DNA of 64,000 nucleotides, from assembly GCF_037860835.1 (NCBI RefSeq), contig NZ_JBBEOG010000001.1, forward strand, positions 682,001 to 746,000, read 5' to 3'. How positions within the stretch are numbered: position 1 is the stretch's first letter; every line of letters begins with the position of its first letter. The position numbers and the translations under genes were made by a program. The notes under the pieces are model-generated. The model searched no databases, was not told where the DNA came from, and saw only the letters and a program-made list of their open reading frames with translations. This stretch comes from Aquipuribacter nitratireducens (GTDB lineage: Bacteria > Actinomycetota > Actinomycetes > Actinomycetales > JBBAYJ01). Below are positions 44,154 through 55,509 of this stretch, one piece after another.

Positions 44154-45494
44154 TCAGGCGCGGGGCCTCTCGCCCGGGCCCGCGGTCTCGGAGGCGCCGA
44201 ACGGCTCGCCCTGACCGGGCTCGGGGGCGTCCTCCTGGGCGACGTCGGCCTCGCCGCGCGTGCTCTGCGGCGCGGGGGGGATGTCGTCGCCGGTCGTGGG
44301 GACGGGACCGGTGCGTCGCCGCGCAGGCGGGCTCGGGGCCGCGGCGGCGCCACCGCCGACCCGCTCGGCCTCCGCGGGCTCGTCCTCGCTCCCGGGCCCC
44401 TCGGTCCGCATCCACACCGTGCGCTGGGGGAACGGGATCTCGATGCCGAGGGTGTCGAAGCGGTACTTGATCCGCCGGCGCATCTCCCGGGCGACGACCC
44501 ACTGCTTGAGCGGCACGGTCTTGATGATCATGCGGACGGTGATGCCGTCGGCCGCGAGCGCCTCCACGCCCCACACCTCGGGCTCGTCGAGGAAGTGCTG
44601 TGACCAGTCCGGGTCGGTGCGCATCTGGTGGCCGAGGTCCTTGAGCACCTCCATCACCTGGGTGAGGTCCTCGCCGTAGGCCACGTCGACGTCGAGGACC
44701 GCCCGGGACCAGCCCTGGCTCATGTTCCCGACGCGCACGACCTCGCCGTTGCGGACGTGCCACACGGTGCCGTCGACCGCCCGCAGGCGCGTCACACGGA
44801 GCCCGACGGCCTCCACGACCCCGGTCGCCTCGCCCATGTCGATGACGTCGCCGACGCCGTACTGGTCCTCGGCGATCATGAAGAGGCCGGAGATGAAGTC
44901 CTGGACGAGGGTCTGCGCACCGAAGCCCAGCGCGATCCCGACGATGCCGGCGCCGGCGACGAGGCCGGTGATGTTGACCCCGAGCGTCGGGAGGATGACG
45001 AAGACGGCGGCGGTCCACACGACGACGGACACGAACGCCCGCAGGATCGAGCCGATCGCCTGCGCCCGCTGCACCTTGCGCTCGCGGGTGATCGGGTCGG
45101 GGGACTCGAGGAAGTCGAGGCGACCGCGCCGGCGGCGGCCGGCGCTCGCCTCGTGGTCGCTCTCGATCCGCCGGACGGTGCGGTTGATGACGCGGTGGAG
45201 GACGTAGCGCAGGACCGCCGCGACGACGACGACCGCGACGATCAGGAGCAGGGGGTTGACGATGCCCGCCAGGGTCTGGGCGAGCTCGATGTCGCCGACC
45301 GCGCGGTTGAGGAGACCGCAGACCGTGAGGTCCTGCGTGCCGCACGGCTGCTCGCGCAGGGCCTCGGCGATCTCCTCGCCGGTACCGGTCGGTTCCGTGG
45401 TCGGCTCGCCGCCCTCGCTCGCCTCCGGGGACGGCACGAGCGGGTTGCGCGGCAGGGACGCGGGCATGCTGAGGAGAGCGGTCCAGGGGGGCAT
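44154..45494 (-). CDS. MscS-family mechanosensitive channel
   Basis: 446 residues. Three membrane helices: about 77-97, 150-170, and the pore helix VGIALGFGAQTLVQDFISGLFM (described here in parts: Gly/Ala-rich 185-206). The MscS beta domain follows (VGDVIDMGEATGVVEAVGLR), and a Pro/Glu-rich cytosolic tail of about 80 residues. It releases solutes on osmotic downshock. TACGGT lies 8 nt before the ATG (leaderless pattern). Confidence 0.93.
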   Translation of the reverse strand: MPPWTALLSMPASLPRNPLVPSPEASEGGEPTTEPTGTGEEIAEALREQPCGTQDLTVCGLLNRAVGDIELAQTLAGIVNPLLLIVAVVVVAAVLRYVLHRVINRTVRRIESDHEASAGRRRRGRLDFLESPDPITRERKVQRAQAIGSILRAFVSVVVWTAAVFVILPTLGVNITGLVAGAGIVGIALGFGAQTLVQDFISGLFMIAEDQYGVGDVIDMGEATGVVEAVGLRVTRLRAVDGTVWHVRNGEVVRVGNMSQGWSRAVLDVDVAYGEDLTQVMEVLKDLGHQMRTDPDWSQHFLDEPEVWGVEALAADGITVRMIIKTVPLKQWVVAREMRRRIKYRFDTLGIEIPFPQRTVWMRTEGPGSEDEPAEAERVGGGAAAAPSPPARRRTGPVPTTGDDIPPAPQSTRGEADVAQEDAPEPGQGEPFGASETAGPGERPRA

Positions 45495-45549
45495 CGCGCG
45501 CCACCGTAGCGACCCGCCATGAGAGCGACGGCCCCTGTCCGGGGCGGGG

Positions 45550-47739
45550 TCACGGTTGCCAGGGAAGTCCCAGGTGGTGGCCGAGGAACAGCAGCGTGTC
45601 CGTCGCGAGCCCCACGGTGCGGCTCACGGAGCGCGCACCGTGGCCGACGTCCTTCTCGCGCCGCAGCAGCACCGGTCGCGCCTCCGGGGACCCGACCGTC
45701 GCCGCCTGCATCGCCGCGCACGTCTTCCGCGCGTGGAGCGGGTCGACGCGGCTGTCGCCGTCGAAGACCGTGAAGAGCGTCGGCGGGTAGTCGACGCCGG
45801 CGCCGTACGCCTCGACGGCCCGGTGGTAGGGGGAGTACCCCAGCAGCCACCCGAGCTCCTCGGGGTCGTCGGCGGTGCCGTACTCGTCGTTCCACGTGAC
45901 GCCGAGGCCGTGCCGCTCGTAGCGGACCATGTCGAGCAGCGGCGCCGAGCACACGACCGCGGCGTAGTCCTGCGGGCGACGGGTCACGGCCGCGCCCACG
46001 AGCAGCCCGCCGTTGGACCCGCCCTGGATGCCGAGGCGGTCGCGGGTGGTCCAGCCCCCGGCGACGAGGGCGGCCGCGGCCGCCTCGAAGTCCTCGAACA
46101 CCCGCTGCTTGCGGTCGCGGTAGCCGGCGCGGTGCCACTGCTCGCCCTCCTCCCCGCCGCCGCGGAGGTTCGCCACCGCCCACACCCCGCCGGCCCGGAC
46201 CCACGCGAGGGTCGAGGCGGAGTAGCCGGGCGTCATGCTGATGCCGAAGCCGCCGTAGCCGTAGAGCACCGCGGGCGCGGGGGAGCGCGGCCGGCCGTCG
46301 GCGTCGAGCGCGTCGGCGCGCGCGAGCACCGTCACCCGGACCGTCGTCCCGTCGGCGCTCGTCACCTCGAGGCGACGGGCGAGCACGTCGGGCCCGGGCG
46401 GCGGCTCACCGGGAGGCGTCTCCCACGTCGCGAGCGACAGGTCGTGCCCGTCGAGGCGGAGCACCCGGCCGGGGTGCGTGTGGTCGGTGAAGGTGAACCA
46501 CGCGGCGTCCCGGTCCTCGAGCGCGGTCACGAGGCCGCCCGTCGCGCCGAGCCCCGGGAGGGGGACGTCGGCGACGTGGCGGCCGTCGAGGAGCCGGTGG
46601 ACGGCGAGCTCGGCGACGGCGTGGCGGGTCCGCGAGACGAGCAGGCGCGGCTCGGGCAGAGCCGGGTGGTCGAGGACGGCGACGTCGGCGAGGACGGCCT
46701 CGGGGTCCTCCGGCACGAGGTCGGCCCAGTTCCCCGGGGTCGGCTCCGCCGGGTCGGCCACGCAGAGCCGGCCGCGCGGGGCGTCGAGGTCGGTGTGGAC
46801 GTAGAGGCGGTCGTCGCGGCCCACCCACACCGAGTGCTCGGCGTCGAGCCCCACCGCCACGGCACGCCACGGGGGTGCGGCGGGTGAGGCCCCCGGGGCT
46901 GCGAGGTCGGCGAGCCACACGTCGGTCCGCGGCGCGGTGCCCGTGGCCGCGGAGACCGTGAGCCAGCGCCCGTCGTGGCTCATCCCGACGCCGTAGTAGT
47001 TGCGCAGGTCGAGGCCCTCGCCGAACACCTCGACGTCGTCGGTCGACGCGGACCCCACGGTCCGCAGGTAGACCCGGCGGTGGTACTGCCGCTCGTCCTC
47101 GGGCAGGAGGTGCGGCGGCAGGCGCCGGACGTAGAAGAACCGCGCGGGGTCGCCGTCCGCGCGCGGCAGCCACGCGACGGGGGAGTACCGGGCGCGGTCG
47201 AGCGGCCCGTCGACGTCCTCGCCGGTGGCGACGTCGAGCACCCGCAGGACGCTCTCCTCCGACCCGCCCTCGCTCAGCTGGTACGCGAGCAGGTCGCCCT
47301 CCCGGGACAGCGACCACGCGTCGAGCGTCGTGGTGCCGCTGGGGTCGCGCAGGACGGGGTCGACGAGGACGCGCTCGGAGCGGACCGTGCCGTCGACCGA
47401 CCGGTCCCGCACGATGACGACGGCGTGCTCCTGCTCCGGCTCCCGCCGGGTCAGCACCTCGCGCGTGCCGCCGTCGGGGCCGCGACGGCGGGCGGCGACC
47501 CCCACGGACCCGGTCGCGAGGAGGCGCTCGAGGTCGGCGCGGACCCCGTCGCGACCCGCCCACGTCGCGGCGTGCGCCGCGAACAGCCGGTCCTGCGCGG
47601 CCGACCACGCCTGCGTGTCCTCCGCGGCGGCGTCCTCCAGCCAGCGGTACGGGTCGGGCACGTGCCGCCCGTGGAGGTCGTCGACGACGTCGTCGCGACG
47701 GGCCGAGGGGTAGCTGACCGGCTGCGGCTCCGCGCACAT
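45550..47739 (-). CDS. Prolyl oligopeptidase-family (S9) serine peptidase
   Basis: 729 residues. An N-terminal seven-bladed propeller (about 70-430) opens with YPSARRDDVVDDLHGRHVPD and RWLEDA; the C-terminal alpha/beta hydrolase carries GGSNGG (Ser575), Asp in DGDSRVDPLHARK and His in KDVGHGARS, the full triad. Cytosolic peptidase cleaving after proline, oligopeptidase B-like specificity not excluded. TAGTGT lies 8 nt before the ATG. No signal peptide. Confidence 0.93.
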   Translation of the reverse strand: MCAEPQPVSYPSARRDDVVDDLHGRHVPDPYRWLEDAAAEDTQAWSAAQDRLFAAHAATWAGRDGVRADLERLLATGSVGVAARRRGPDGGTREVLTRREPEQEHAVVIVRDRSVDGTVRSERVLVDPVLRDPSGTTTLDAWSLSREGDLLAYQLSEGGSEESVLRVLDVATGEDVDGPLDRARYSPVAWLPRADGDPARFFYVRRLPPHLLPEDERQYHRRVYLRTVGSASTDDVEVFGEGLDLRNYYGVGMSHDGRWLTVSAATGTAPRTDVWLADLAAPGASPAAPPWRAVAVGLDAEHSVWVGRDDRLYVHTDLDAPRGRLCVADPAEPTPGNWADLVPEDPEAVLADVAVLDHPALPEPRLLVSRTRHAVAELAVHRLLDGRHVADVPLPGLGATGGLVTALEDRDAAWFTFTDHTHPGRVLRLDGHDLSLATWETPPGEPPPGPDVLARRLEVTSADGTTVRVTVLARADALDADGRPRSPAPAVLYGYGGFGISMTPGYSASTLAWVRAGGVWAVANLRGGGEEGEQWHRAGYRDRKQRVFEDFEAAAAALVAGGWTTRDRLGIQGGSNGGLLVGAAVTRRPQDYAAVVCSAPLLDMVRYERHGLGVTWNDEYGTADDPEELGWLLGYSPYHRAVEAYGAGVDYPPTLFTVFDGDSRVDPLHARKTCAAMQAATVGSPEARPVLLRREKDVGHGARSVSRTVGLATDTLLFLGHHLGLPWQP

Positions 47740-47925
47740 GGCGCGACACACTAGGCCGCGGACCGGGGACCCGCCGCGCCCGCCCGGCGCCCCGGGCGCG
47801 CCACGGTCGTGCGCGCCGCCGTGATCGGTCGCGGCGGGTCTGCGAGACTGCGGCGGGCAGCGGCGCCGCCCCCGTGGCGGGGCCGGGCCCCGGACGGCAC
47901 GGTCGACGACACGGAGGACGACGGC

Positions 47926-50085
47926 GTGGACGACGCGGCGGACCACGCGCAGGGCCTCGACGAGGACCTCGCGCGCCTGGCGGACGCCTACGGGGTGGCG
48001 ACGGACTACTGGGACTGGCAGGGCAACCACGTCGTGGTGCCCCGCGCCACCGTCCTCGCCGTCCTCGCCGCCCTCGAGGTGGACGCGGCCACCCCTGAGG
48101 CCCTGCAGCAGGCCCTGCGTGACGTCGATCTCGGCCCGTGGCGGCGTGCGGTCCCCGCGTGCACGGTCGTGCGCGAGGGGCGTGAGGAGCGGGTGCTCGT
48201 CCACGTCGACGACGGCTGGGACGCCCGGCTCTCCGTGGTCGTCGAGGAGGGCGAGGAGCGTCCCCTCGAGCAGGTGGCCCACGACGTCCCGCCCCGCGAC
48301 GTCGACGGCCGCCGGGTCGGCGAGGCCGCTTTCGCGCTGCCCACCGACCTGCCGCTGGGCTGGCACGAGCTCCACCTCCGCGCCACACCCGGCGACGGCG
48401 GGTCGGCGACGGACGCCACCGGGGTGCTCGTGGTGTCCCCCGAGCGGCTCGAGCTGCCGCCGGCGCTGGCGGCGCGCCGCCAGTGGGGCTTCATGACGAT
48501 GCTGTTCCAGGTCCGCTCGGAGGCCTCGTGGGCCTTCGGCGACCTCGCCGACCTCACGGAGGTCGCGACGTGGTCGGCCCGCGAGCACGGCGCGGGCTTC
48601 GTCCTCCTCAACCCGCTGCACGCCACCGACCCGGTCCCGCCCGTCGAGGCCTCGCCGTACCTGCCCGCCACCCGGCGCTTCGTCAACCCGCTGTACCTGC
48701 GGGTGGAGGACGTCCGCGAGACCGCGTACCTGTCGGCCGCCGACCGCGCCGTCGTCGAGTGGCACGCCGAGGAGCTGCGCGAGCTCAACCGCGACGACGT
48801 CCTCATCGACCGCGACCTCGTGTGGGAGGCGAAGCGGGCCGCCCTCGAGCGGGTGTTCCGGGTGCCGCGCTCGCCCGCCAGGCAGTCGTCCTTCGCCGCG
48901 TTCCAGGAGCGCGAGGGGGAGGGGCTGCGCGACTGGGCGACGTGGTGCGCGCTGCGGGAGTTCTACGGCGAGCCCTCGCCCCGCTGGCCCGAGCACGCCG
49001 GGCGACCCGACACCGAGGCCGTCGCGCAGCTGCGCGAGGAGCTGGCCGAGCGCATCGAGTTCCACTGCTGGCTGCAGTGGCTCATGGACGAGCAGCTGGC
49101 GGCTGCGCAGCGTGCGGCGGTCGAGGCCGGCATGGGGCTCGGCATCATCCACGACCTCGCGGTCGGGGTGCACCCCGACGGGGCCGACGCGTGGGCGCTG
49201 CAGGACTCCGTCGCGCGCGGCGTGAGCGTCGGGGCCCCGCCGGACGCCTTCAACCAGCAGGGCCAGGACTGGTCCCAGCCGCCATGGCGGCCGGACGCCC
49301 TCGCCGCCTCCGCCTACGCCCCCCTGCGCGACATGCTCCGGGCCGTGCTCCGCCACGGCGGCGGCATCCGGATCGACCACATCATCGGGCTGTTCCGGCT
49401 GTGGTGGATCCCCTCGGGCGCCGGGCCCGCGGCCGGCACGTACGTGCGCTTCGACCACGAGGCGATGATCGGTGTCCTCGCGCTCGAGGCGCACCGGGCG
49501 GGCGCGGTCGTCGTGGGCGAGGACCTCGGCAACGTCGAGCCGTGGGTGCGGGTGTACCTGCGCGAGCGCGGCATCCTCGGCACGTCCATCCTGTGGTTCG
49601 AGAAGGACGAGGACGGCACCCCGCTCAAGCCGCAGAAGTGGCGCGAGCTCTGCCTCGCGACGGTGACGACGCACGACCTGCCCCCGACGGCCGGCTACCT
49701 CGCCGGCGAGCACATCGAGGTGCGGGAGCGGCTCGGCCTGCTCACCCGCGACGTCGACGAGGAGCGCGCCGCCGACACCGCCGACCGGGCGGCGTACCTG
49801 TCGATGCTGTCCGAGCTCGGCCTGCTGCCCGACGCGCCGCTGGAGCGGCACACCGTGGAGGCCCTGCACCGGCTGCTCACGTGGACGCCGAGCCTCCTGC
49901 TCGGGGTCGCGCTGCCGGACGCGGTGGGCGACAGGCGCGCCATCAACCAGCCGGGCACGCACCTGGAGTACCCGAACTGGCGGTTGCCGATGGCCGACGG
50001 CGTCGGGGTGCCCGTCCTGGTCGAGGACCTCGTCCGCTCCCCGCGCGCCGCCAACCTCGCGAAGGTCCTCCGCGAGGGCCTCTGA
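47926..50085 (+). CDS. malQ: 4-alpha-glucanotransferase (amylomaltase)
   Basis: 719 residues; disproportionates maltodextrins in glycogen/maltose metabolism. It has the N-terminal beta-sandwich extension of actinobacterial MalQ (residues 1-190), then the GH77 barrel with IIHDLAVGVHPDG (nucleophile region), VVGEDLGNVEP (acid/base Glu) and TTHDLPPTAGY (stabiliser). The GTG at 47926 is chosen because GGAGG lies 8-9 nt upstream and the sequence then matches the family start; an upstream in-frame ATG adds 39 low-complexity residues. Complements the amylosucrase as an alpha-glucan enzyme. Confidence 0.94.
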   Translation: MDDAADHAQGLDEDLARLADAYGVATDYWDWQGNHVVVPRATVLAVLAALEVDAATPEALQQALRDVDLGPWRRAVPACTVVREGREERVLVHVDDGWDARLSVVVEEGEERPLEQVAHDVPPRDVDGRRVGEAAFALPTDLPLGWHELHLRATPGDGGSATDATGVLVVSPERLELPPALAARRQWGFMTMLFQVRSEASWAFGDLADLTEVATWSAREHGAGFVLLNPLHATDPVPPVEASPYLPATRRFVNPLYLRVEDVRETAYLSAADRAVVEWHAEELRELNRDDVLIDRDLVWEAKRAALERVFRVPRSPARQSSFAAFQEREGEGLRDWATWCALREFYGEPSPRWPEHAGRPDTEAVAQLREELAERIEFHCWLQWLMDEQLAAAQRAAVEAGMGLGIIHDLAVGVHPDGADAWALQDSVARGVSVGAPPDAFNQQGQDWSQPPWRPDALAASAYAPLRDMLRAVLRHGGGIRIDHIIGLFRLWWIPSGAGPAAGTYVRFDHEAMIGVLALEAHRAGAVVVGEDLGNVEPWVRVYLRERGILGTSILWFEKDEDGTPLKPQKWRELCLATVTTHDLPPTAGYLAGEHIEVRERLGLLTRDVDEERAADTADRAAYLSMLSELGLLPDAPLERHTVEALHRLLTWTPSLLLGVALPDAVGDRRAINQPGTHLEYPNWRLPMADGVGVPVLVEDLVRSPRAANLAKVLREGL

Positions 50086-50123
50086 CGCCCTGACGACGGC
50101 ACTGCGGACGGCTCAGCGACGGC

Positions 50124-52703
<2,580 letters not shown>

Positions 52704-52760
52704 GCACGCATCCTGGCACGCGCCGGAATGACGGGCCGGTCGCGAGCGTTCGAGCCCACG

Positions 52761-53369
52761 ATGAGCACACAGCCGACTGCCGACTTCTGGTTCGACCCCG
52801 TCTGCCCGTGGGCGTGGATGACGTCACGGTGGATGGACGAGGTGGAGAAGGTCCGCGACGTCAGCGTCCGCTGGCACGTCATGAGCCTCGCCGTTCTCAA
52901 CGAGGGTCGTGACCTGCCGCAGGAGTACCGCGACCTCATGGACCGTGCGTGGCTCCCCGCCCGCACCGTCGTGGCCGCGCAGGAGGTGTACGGCGACAAG
53001 GTCGTCAAGCCCCTGTACGACGCCATCGGCACCCGGATCCACCCCGGCGGCCGCACGGACTGGGACGCGGTCGTCGACGAGGCGGTCCGGGAGGTCGGGC
53101 TGCCCGAGGACGTCGCCGGCGCGGGGCGCACCGACGCCCACGACACGGCCCTGCGCGCGAGCCACGCCGAGGGAATCGGCCTGGTCGGGGAGGACGTCGG
53201 CACGCCCGTCGTCGCGTTCGGCGGGGTCGCGTTCTTCGGTCCGGTCGTCACGCCGGCCCCCAAGGGCGAGGCCGCCGGCCGGCTGTGGGACGGGACCCTC
53301 CTCGTCGCGGGGACCCCCGGCTTCTTCGAGATCAAGCGCACCCGGACCCGGGGCCCGGTCTTCGACTGA
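52761..53369 (+). CDS. DsbA-like mycothiol-dependent nitroreductase homologue (Rv2466c type), CPWA variant
   Basis: 202 residues with thioredoxin-fold/DsbA helical insertion. ADFWFDPVCPWAWMTSRW (7-24), VMSLAVLNEGRDL, GEDVGTPVVAFGGVAFFGPV and the ending FFEIKRTRT match mycobacterial Rv2466c nearly block for block. The active-site CPWC is CPWA here (Cys15, Ala18), leaving one thiol. An in-frame ATG at 52728 is possible; 52761 gives the family-like N-terminus. Presumably uses mycothiol; a monothiol mechanism is inferred. Confidence 0.88.
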   Translation: MSTQPTADFWFDPVCPWAWMTSRWMDEVEKVRDVSVRWHVMSLAVLNEGRDLPQEYRDLMDRAWLPARTVVAAQEVYGDKVVKPLYDAIGTRIHPGGRTDWDAVVDEAVREVGLPEDVAGAGRTDAHDTALRASHAEGIGLVGEDVGTPVVAFGGVAFFGPVVTPAPKGEAAGRLWDGTLLVAGTPGFFEIKRTRTRGPVFD

Positions 53370-53387
53370 GTCCGGTCCGGCCGCTCC

Positions 53388-54125
53388 TCACACGACGACG
53401 ACGGCGCGACCCGGCGCCGGACTGAGGTCCCGCCACACGGCGTCGGTCCCCTCCCCGAGCACGCGGGCCGCGCCCCGGGCGTGCCGGGCGGCCGACCACG
53501 CCGCGGCGAGCGCGTCGAGCGCGTCGTCGACGGGCACTCCCGGCGGCGCGGCCGCGAGGGCCGCGACGACGTCGAGGACCAGGGCGTCCGTCAGGAGCCG
53601 GACGCGCTGCGCGGCCCCCGCCGCGCTCCGTTTCGGCGCCGGCGACGCGACGCCCGCCCCTGCGGCCAGGACGGCGAAGGCGGTCTCCGGGTGGGTCTCG
53701 ACGACCCGCTGCCCGGACGCGCCGAGCCCCCGGACCACGTCCTCCACCTCGAGGACCTTGGGGACCAGTCCCCACGAGTGCGACCCGACTCCGGGCCCGC
53801 CCACCGCGGCCGAGGCGGCCGAGGCGGCGCGCCGTGCGTCGTCGGAGCGGTCCCCGTCGGCGGCGAGGGCGAACGCCGGCGCGGCCGCCGTCGCGAAGAT
53901 GCTGCTGCGCGCGGCTCCGAGCTGCCTCCGCGCGTCGGCCTCACACCGGCGGGAGCCGGCGCGGACGTAGCCGATCGGGACGTCGATCGCGGCGAGCGCG
54001 ACGGACGCGTCGGCCACGCGGCGCAGGACGTCGCGGGCCGCGCCGAGCACCCACTCCACGTCGCCGTCGCCGACGAGGACCCCGACCCACCGGTCGCGGA
54101 CCCCGTCGACCCCGAGCACCCGCAC
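53388..54125 (-). CDS. DUF429 domain protein
   Basis: 245 residues. The RNase H-like opening MRVLGVDGVRDRWVGVLV with a metal-type Asp, then AAIDVPIGY and HPETAFAVLA match DUF429, a family of unknown function with a predicted nuclease-like fold. GTG 54125 is preferred because CATTGT lies exactly 6 nt upstream; GTG 54140 is also in frame. Divergent from rpiB with only 17 bp between start codons. Confidence 0.8.
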   Translation of the reverse strand: MRVLGVDGVRDRWVGVLVGDGDVEWVLGAARDVLRRVADASVALAAIDVPIGYVRAGSRRCEADARRQLGAARSSIFATAAAPAFALAADGDRSDDARRAASAASAAVGGPGVGSHSWGLVPKVLEVEDVVRGLGASGQRVVETHPETAFAVLAAGAGVASPAPKRSAAGAAQRVRLLTDALVLDVVAALAAAPPGVPVDDALDALAAAWSAARHARGAARVLGEGTDAVWRDLSPAPGRAVVVV

Positions 54126-54130
54126 TCGGC

Positions 54131-54137
54131 CACAATG
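54131..54137. promoter_or_regulatory. Overlapping divergent -10 boxes for rpiB and DUF429
   Basis: Plus strand CACAAT (54131-54136) lies 6 nt before the rpiB GTG; minus strand CATTGT (54137-54132) lies 6 nt before the DUF429 GTG. The two hexamers share five base pairs, so polymerase binding for one should exclude the other. Confidence 0.55.
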
Positions 54138-54142
54138 CACCC

Positions 54143-54634
54143 GTGCGCGTCCACCTCGGCTCCGACCACGCCGGCTTCGACCTCAAGACCCACCTCGTGC
54201 GGGCGCTGGTGGCGGACGGCCACGACGTCGTCGACCACGGGCCGGTCGCGTTCGACCCGGTCGACGACTACCCGCCCTTCTGCCTCCGAGCCGCCCTCGC
54301 CGTGTCCCGTGAGCCGGGCAGCCTCGGGGTCGTCGTCGGTGGCTCCGGCAACGGCGAGCAGATCGCGGCGAACAAGGTCCCCGGCATCCGGGCGGTGCTC
54401 GCGTGGAGCGAGGAGACGGCACGGCTCGGGCGCCAGCACAACGACGCCCACGTGATCGCCGTCGGCGGGCGCATGCACAGCGCGGAGGAGGCGACGGGTT
54501 TCGTCCGCGCGTTCCTCGCGGAGCCGTTCAGCGGCGACGCCCGGCACCAGCGCCGCCTCGACCAGGTCGGCCGCTGGGAGTCCGACGGCGTGCTGCCGCC
54601 GCTGCCGGAGGGCCACCCGGCCGACCCGGCCTGA
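54143..54634 (+). CDS. rpiB: Ribose-5-phosphate isomerase B
   Basis: 163 residues of the LacA/RpiB family. The opening MRVHLGSDHAGFDLKTHL, the phosphate loop GGSGNGEQIAANK and NDAHVIAVGGRM are diagnostic. Interconverts ribose-5-P and ribulose-5-P in the pentose phosphate pathway. In the position of the usual Cys base a search would be needed; mycobacterial-type enzymes use Glu, and GGSGNGEQ here fits that type. Its stop overlaps the nei ATG (TGATG). Confidence 0.95.
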   Translation: MRVHLGSDHAGFDLKTHLVRALVADGHDVVDHGPVAFDPVDDYPPFCLRAALAVSREPGSLGVVVGGSGNGEQIAANKVPGIRAVLAWSEETARLGRQHNDAHVIAVGGRMHSAEEATGFVRAFLAEPFSGDARHQRRLDQVGRWESDGVLPPLPEGHPADPA

Positions 54635-55488
54635 TGCCGGAGGGACACACCGTCCACCGGCACGCCCGGCAGCTGACCGCCGCCTTCGGCGGCCGGCCCG
54701 TGGCGGCCGACAGCCCGCAGGGCCGGTTCGCCGCCGGTGCCGCCGCCGTCGACGGCCTCGTGCTCCTCCGCGCGGAGGCGTGGGGGAAGCACCTCTTCCT
54801 CCGGCTCGACGCCCCGCCGGGCGCCGACCGGTGGGTGCACGTCCACCTCGGGTTGTTCGGGAAGTGGGCGCTGGGCACGGGGACGCCGCCGGAGCCGCGT
54901 GGCGCCCTGCGCCTGCGCCTGGTCGGCGGGGACCCGGCGGAGCCGGCGTGGGCGGAGCTGCGGGGCCCCACCGCCTGCGAGCTGCTCGACGACGCCGGTC
55001 GCGCCCGGCTCCTCGACCGGCTCGGACCCGACCCGCTGCGCCGCGACGGCGACCCTTCGCTCGCGCTCGCGCGGGTGGCGCGGTCCCGGCAGTCGCTCGC
55101 CGCGCTCCTCATGGACCAGTCGGTCGTGGCCGGCGTCGGCAACGTCTACCGCGCCGAGGTCCTCTTCCGTGCCGGCCTGCACCCGGAGGTGCGCGGCCGC
55201 GACCTCGACCCCGGGCGCTGGAACGAGCTGTGGCAGGACCTCGCGACCCTCATGCGCGCCGGGGTCCGCTCCGGTCGGATCGTCACGACCGAGCGCGAGC
55301 ACCGGGAGCGCCGCACCGGCGCCGTGCGGCGCTCCGACGCCCACTACGTCTACCGCCGCCACGGCCTGCCGTGCCGGGTGTGCGGCACGACGGTGCAGGT
55401 CCGGGAGCTGCTCGGTCGCCGCCTCTACTGGTGCCCCGCGTGCCAGGCGGCCGGATCCACCGGGACGGTCTCTCGCGACATCGCGTGA
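54634..55488 (+). CDS. nei: Fpg/Nei-family DNA glycosylase (endonuclease VIII-like)
   Basis: 284 residues beginning MPEGHTVHRHARQL: the catalytic Pro2 and Glu3 of the family, with PEGH typical of Nei enzymes. H2TH region SRQSLAALLMDQSVVAGVGN (125-165 region) and a C-terminal zinc finger CRVCG...WCPAC. Excises oxidised bases and nicks at the abasic site. Overlaps rpiB by one base. Orthologous position to Rv2464c (nei1). Confidence 0.94.
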   Translation: MPEGHTVHRHARQLTAAFGGRPVAADSPQGRFAAGAAAVDGLVLLRAEAWGKHLFLRLDAPPGADRWVHVHLGLFGKWALGTGTPPEPRGALRLRLVGGDPAEPAWAELRGPTACELLDDAGRARLLDRLGPDPLRRDGDPSLALARVARSRQSLAALLMDQSVVAGVGNVYRAEVLFRAGLHPEVRGRDLDPGRWNELWQDLATLMRAGVRSGRIVTTEREHRERRTGAVRRSDAHYVYRRHGLPCRVCGTTVQVRELLGRRLYWCPACQAAGSTGTVSRDIA

Positions 55489-55509
55489 CAGGGCCCTACG
55501 CTCCTGATC

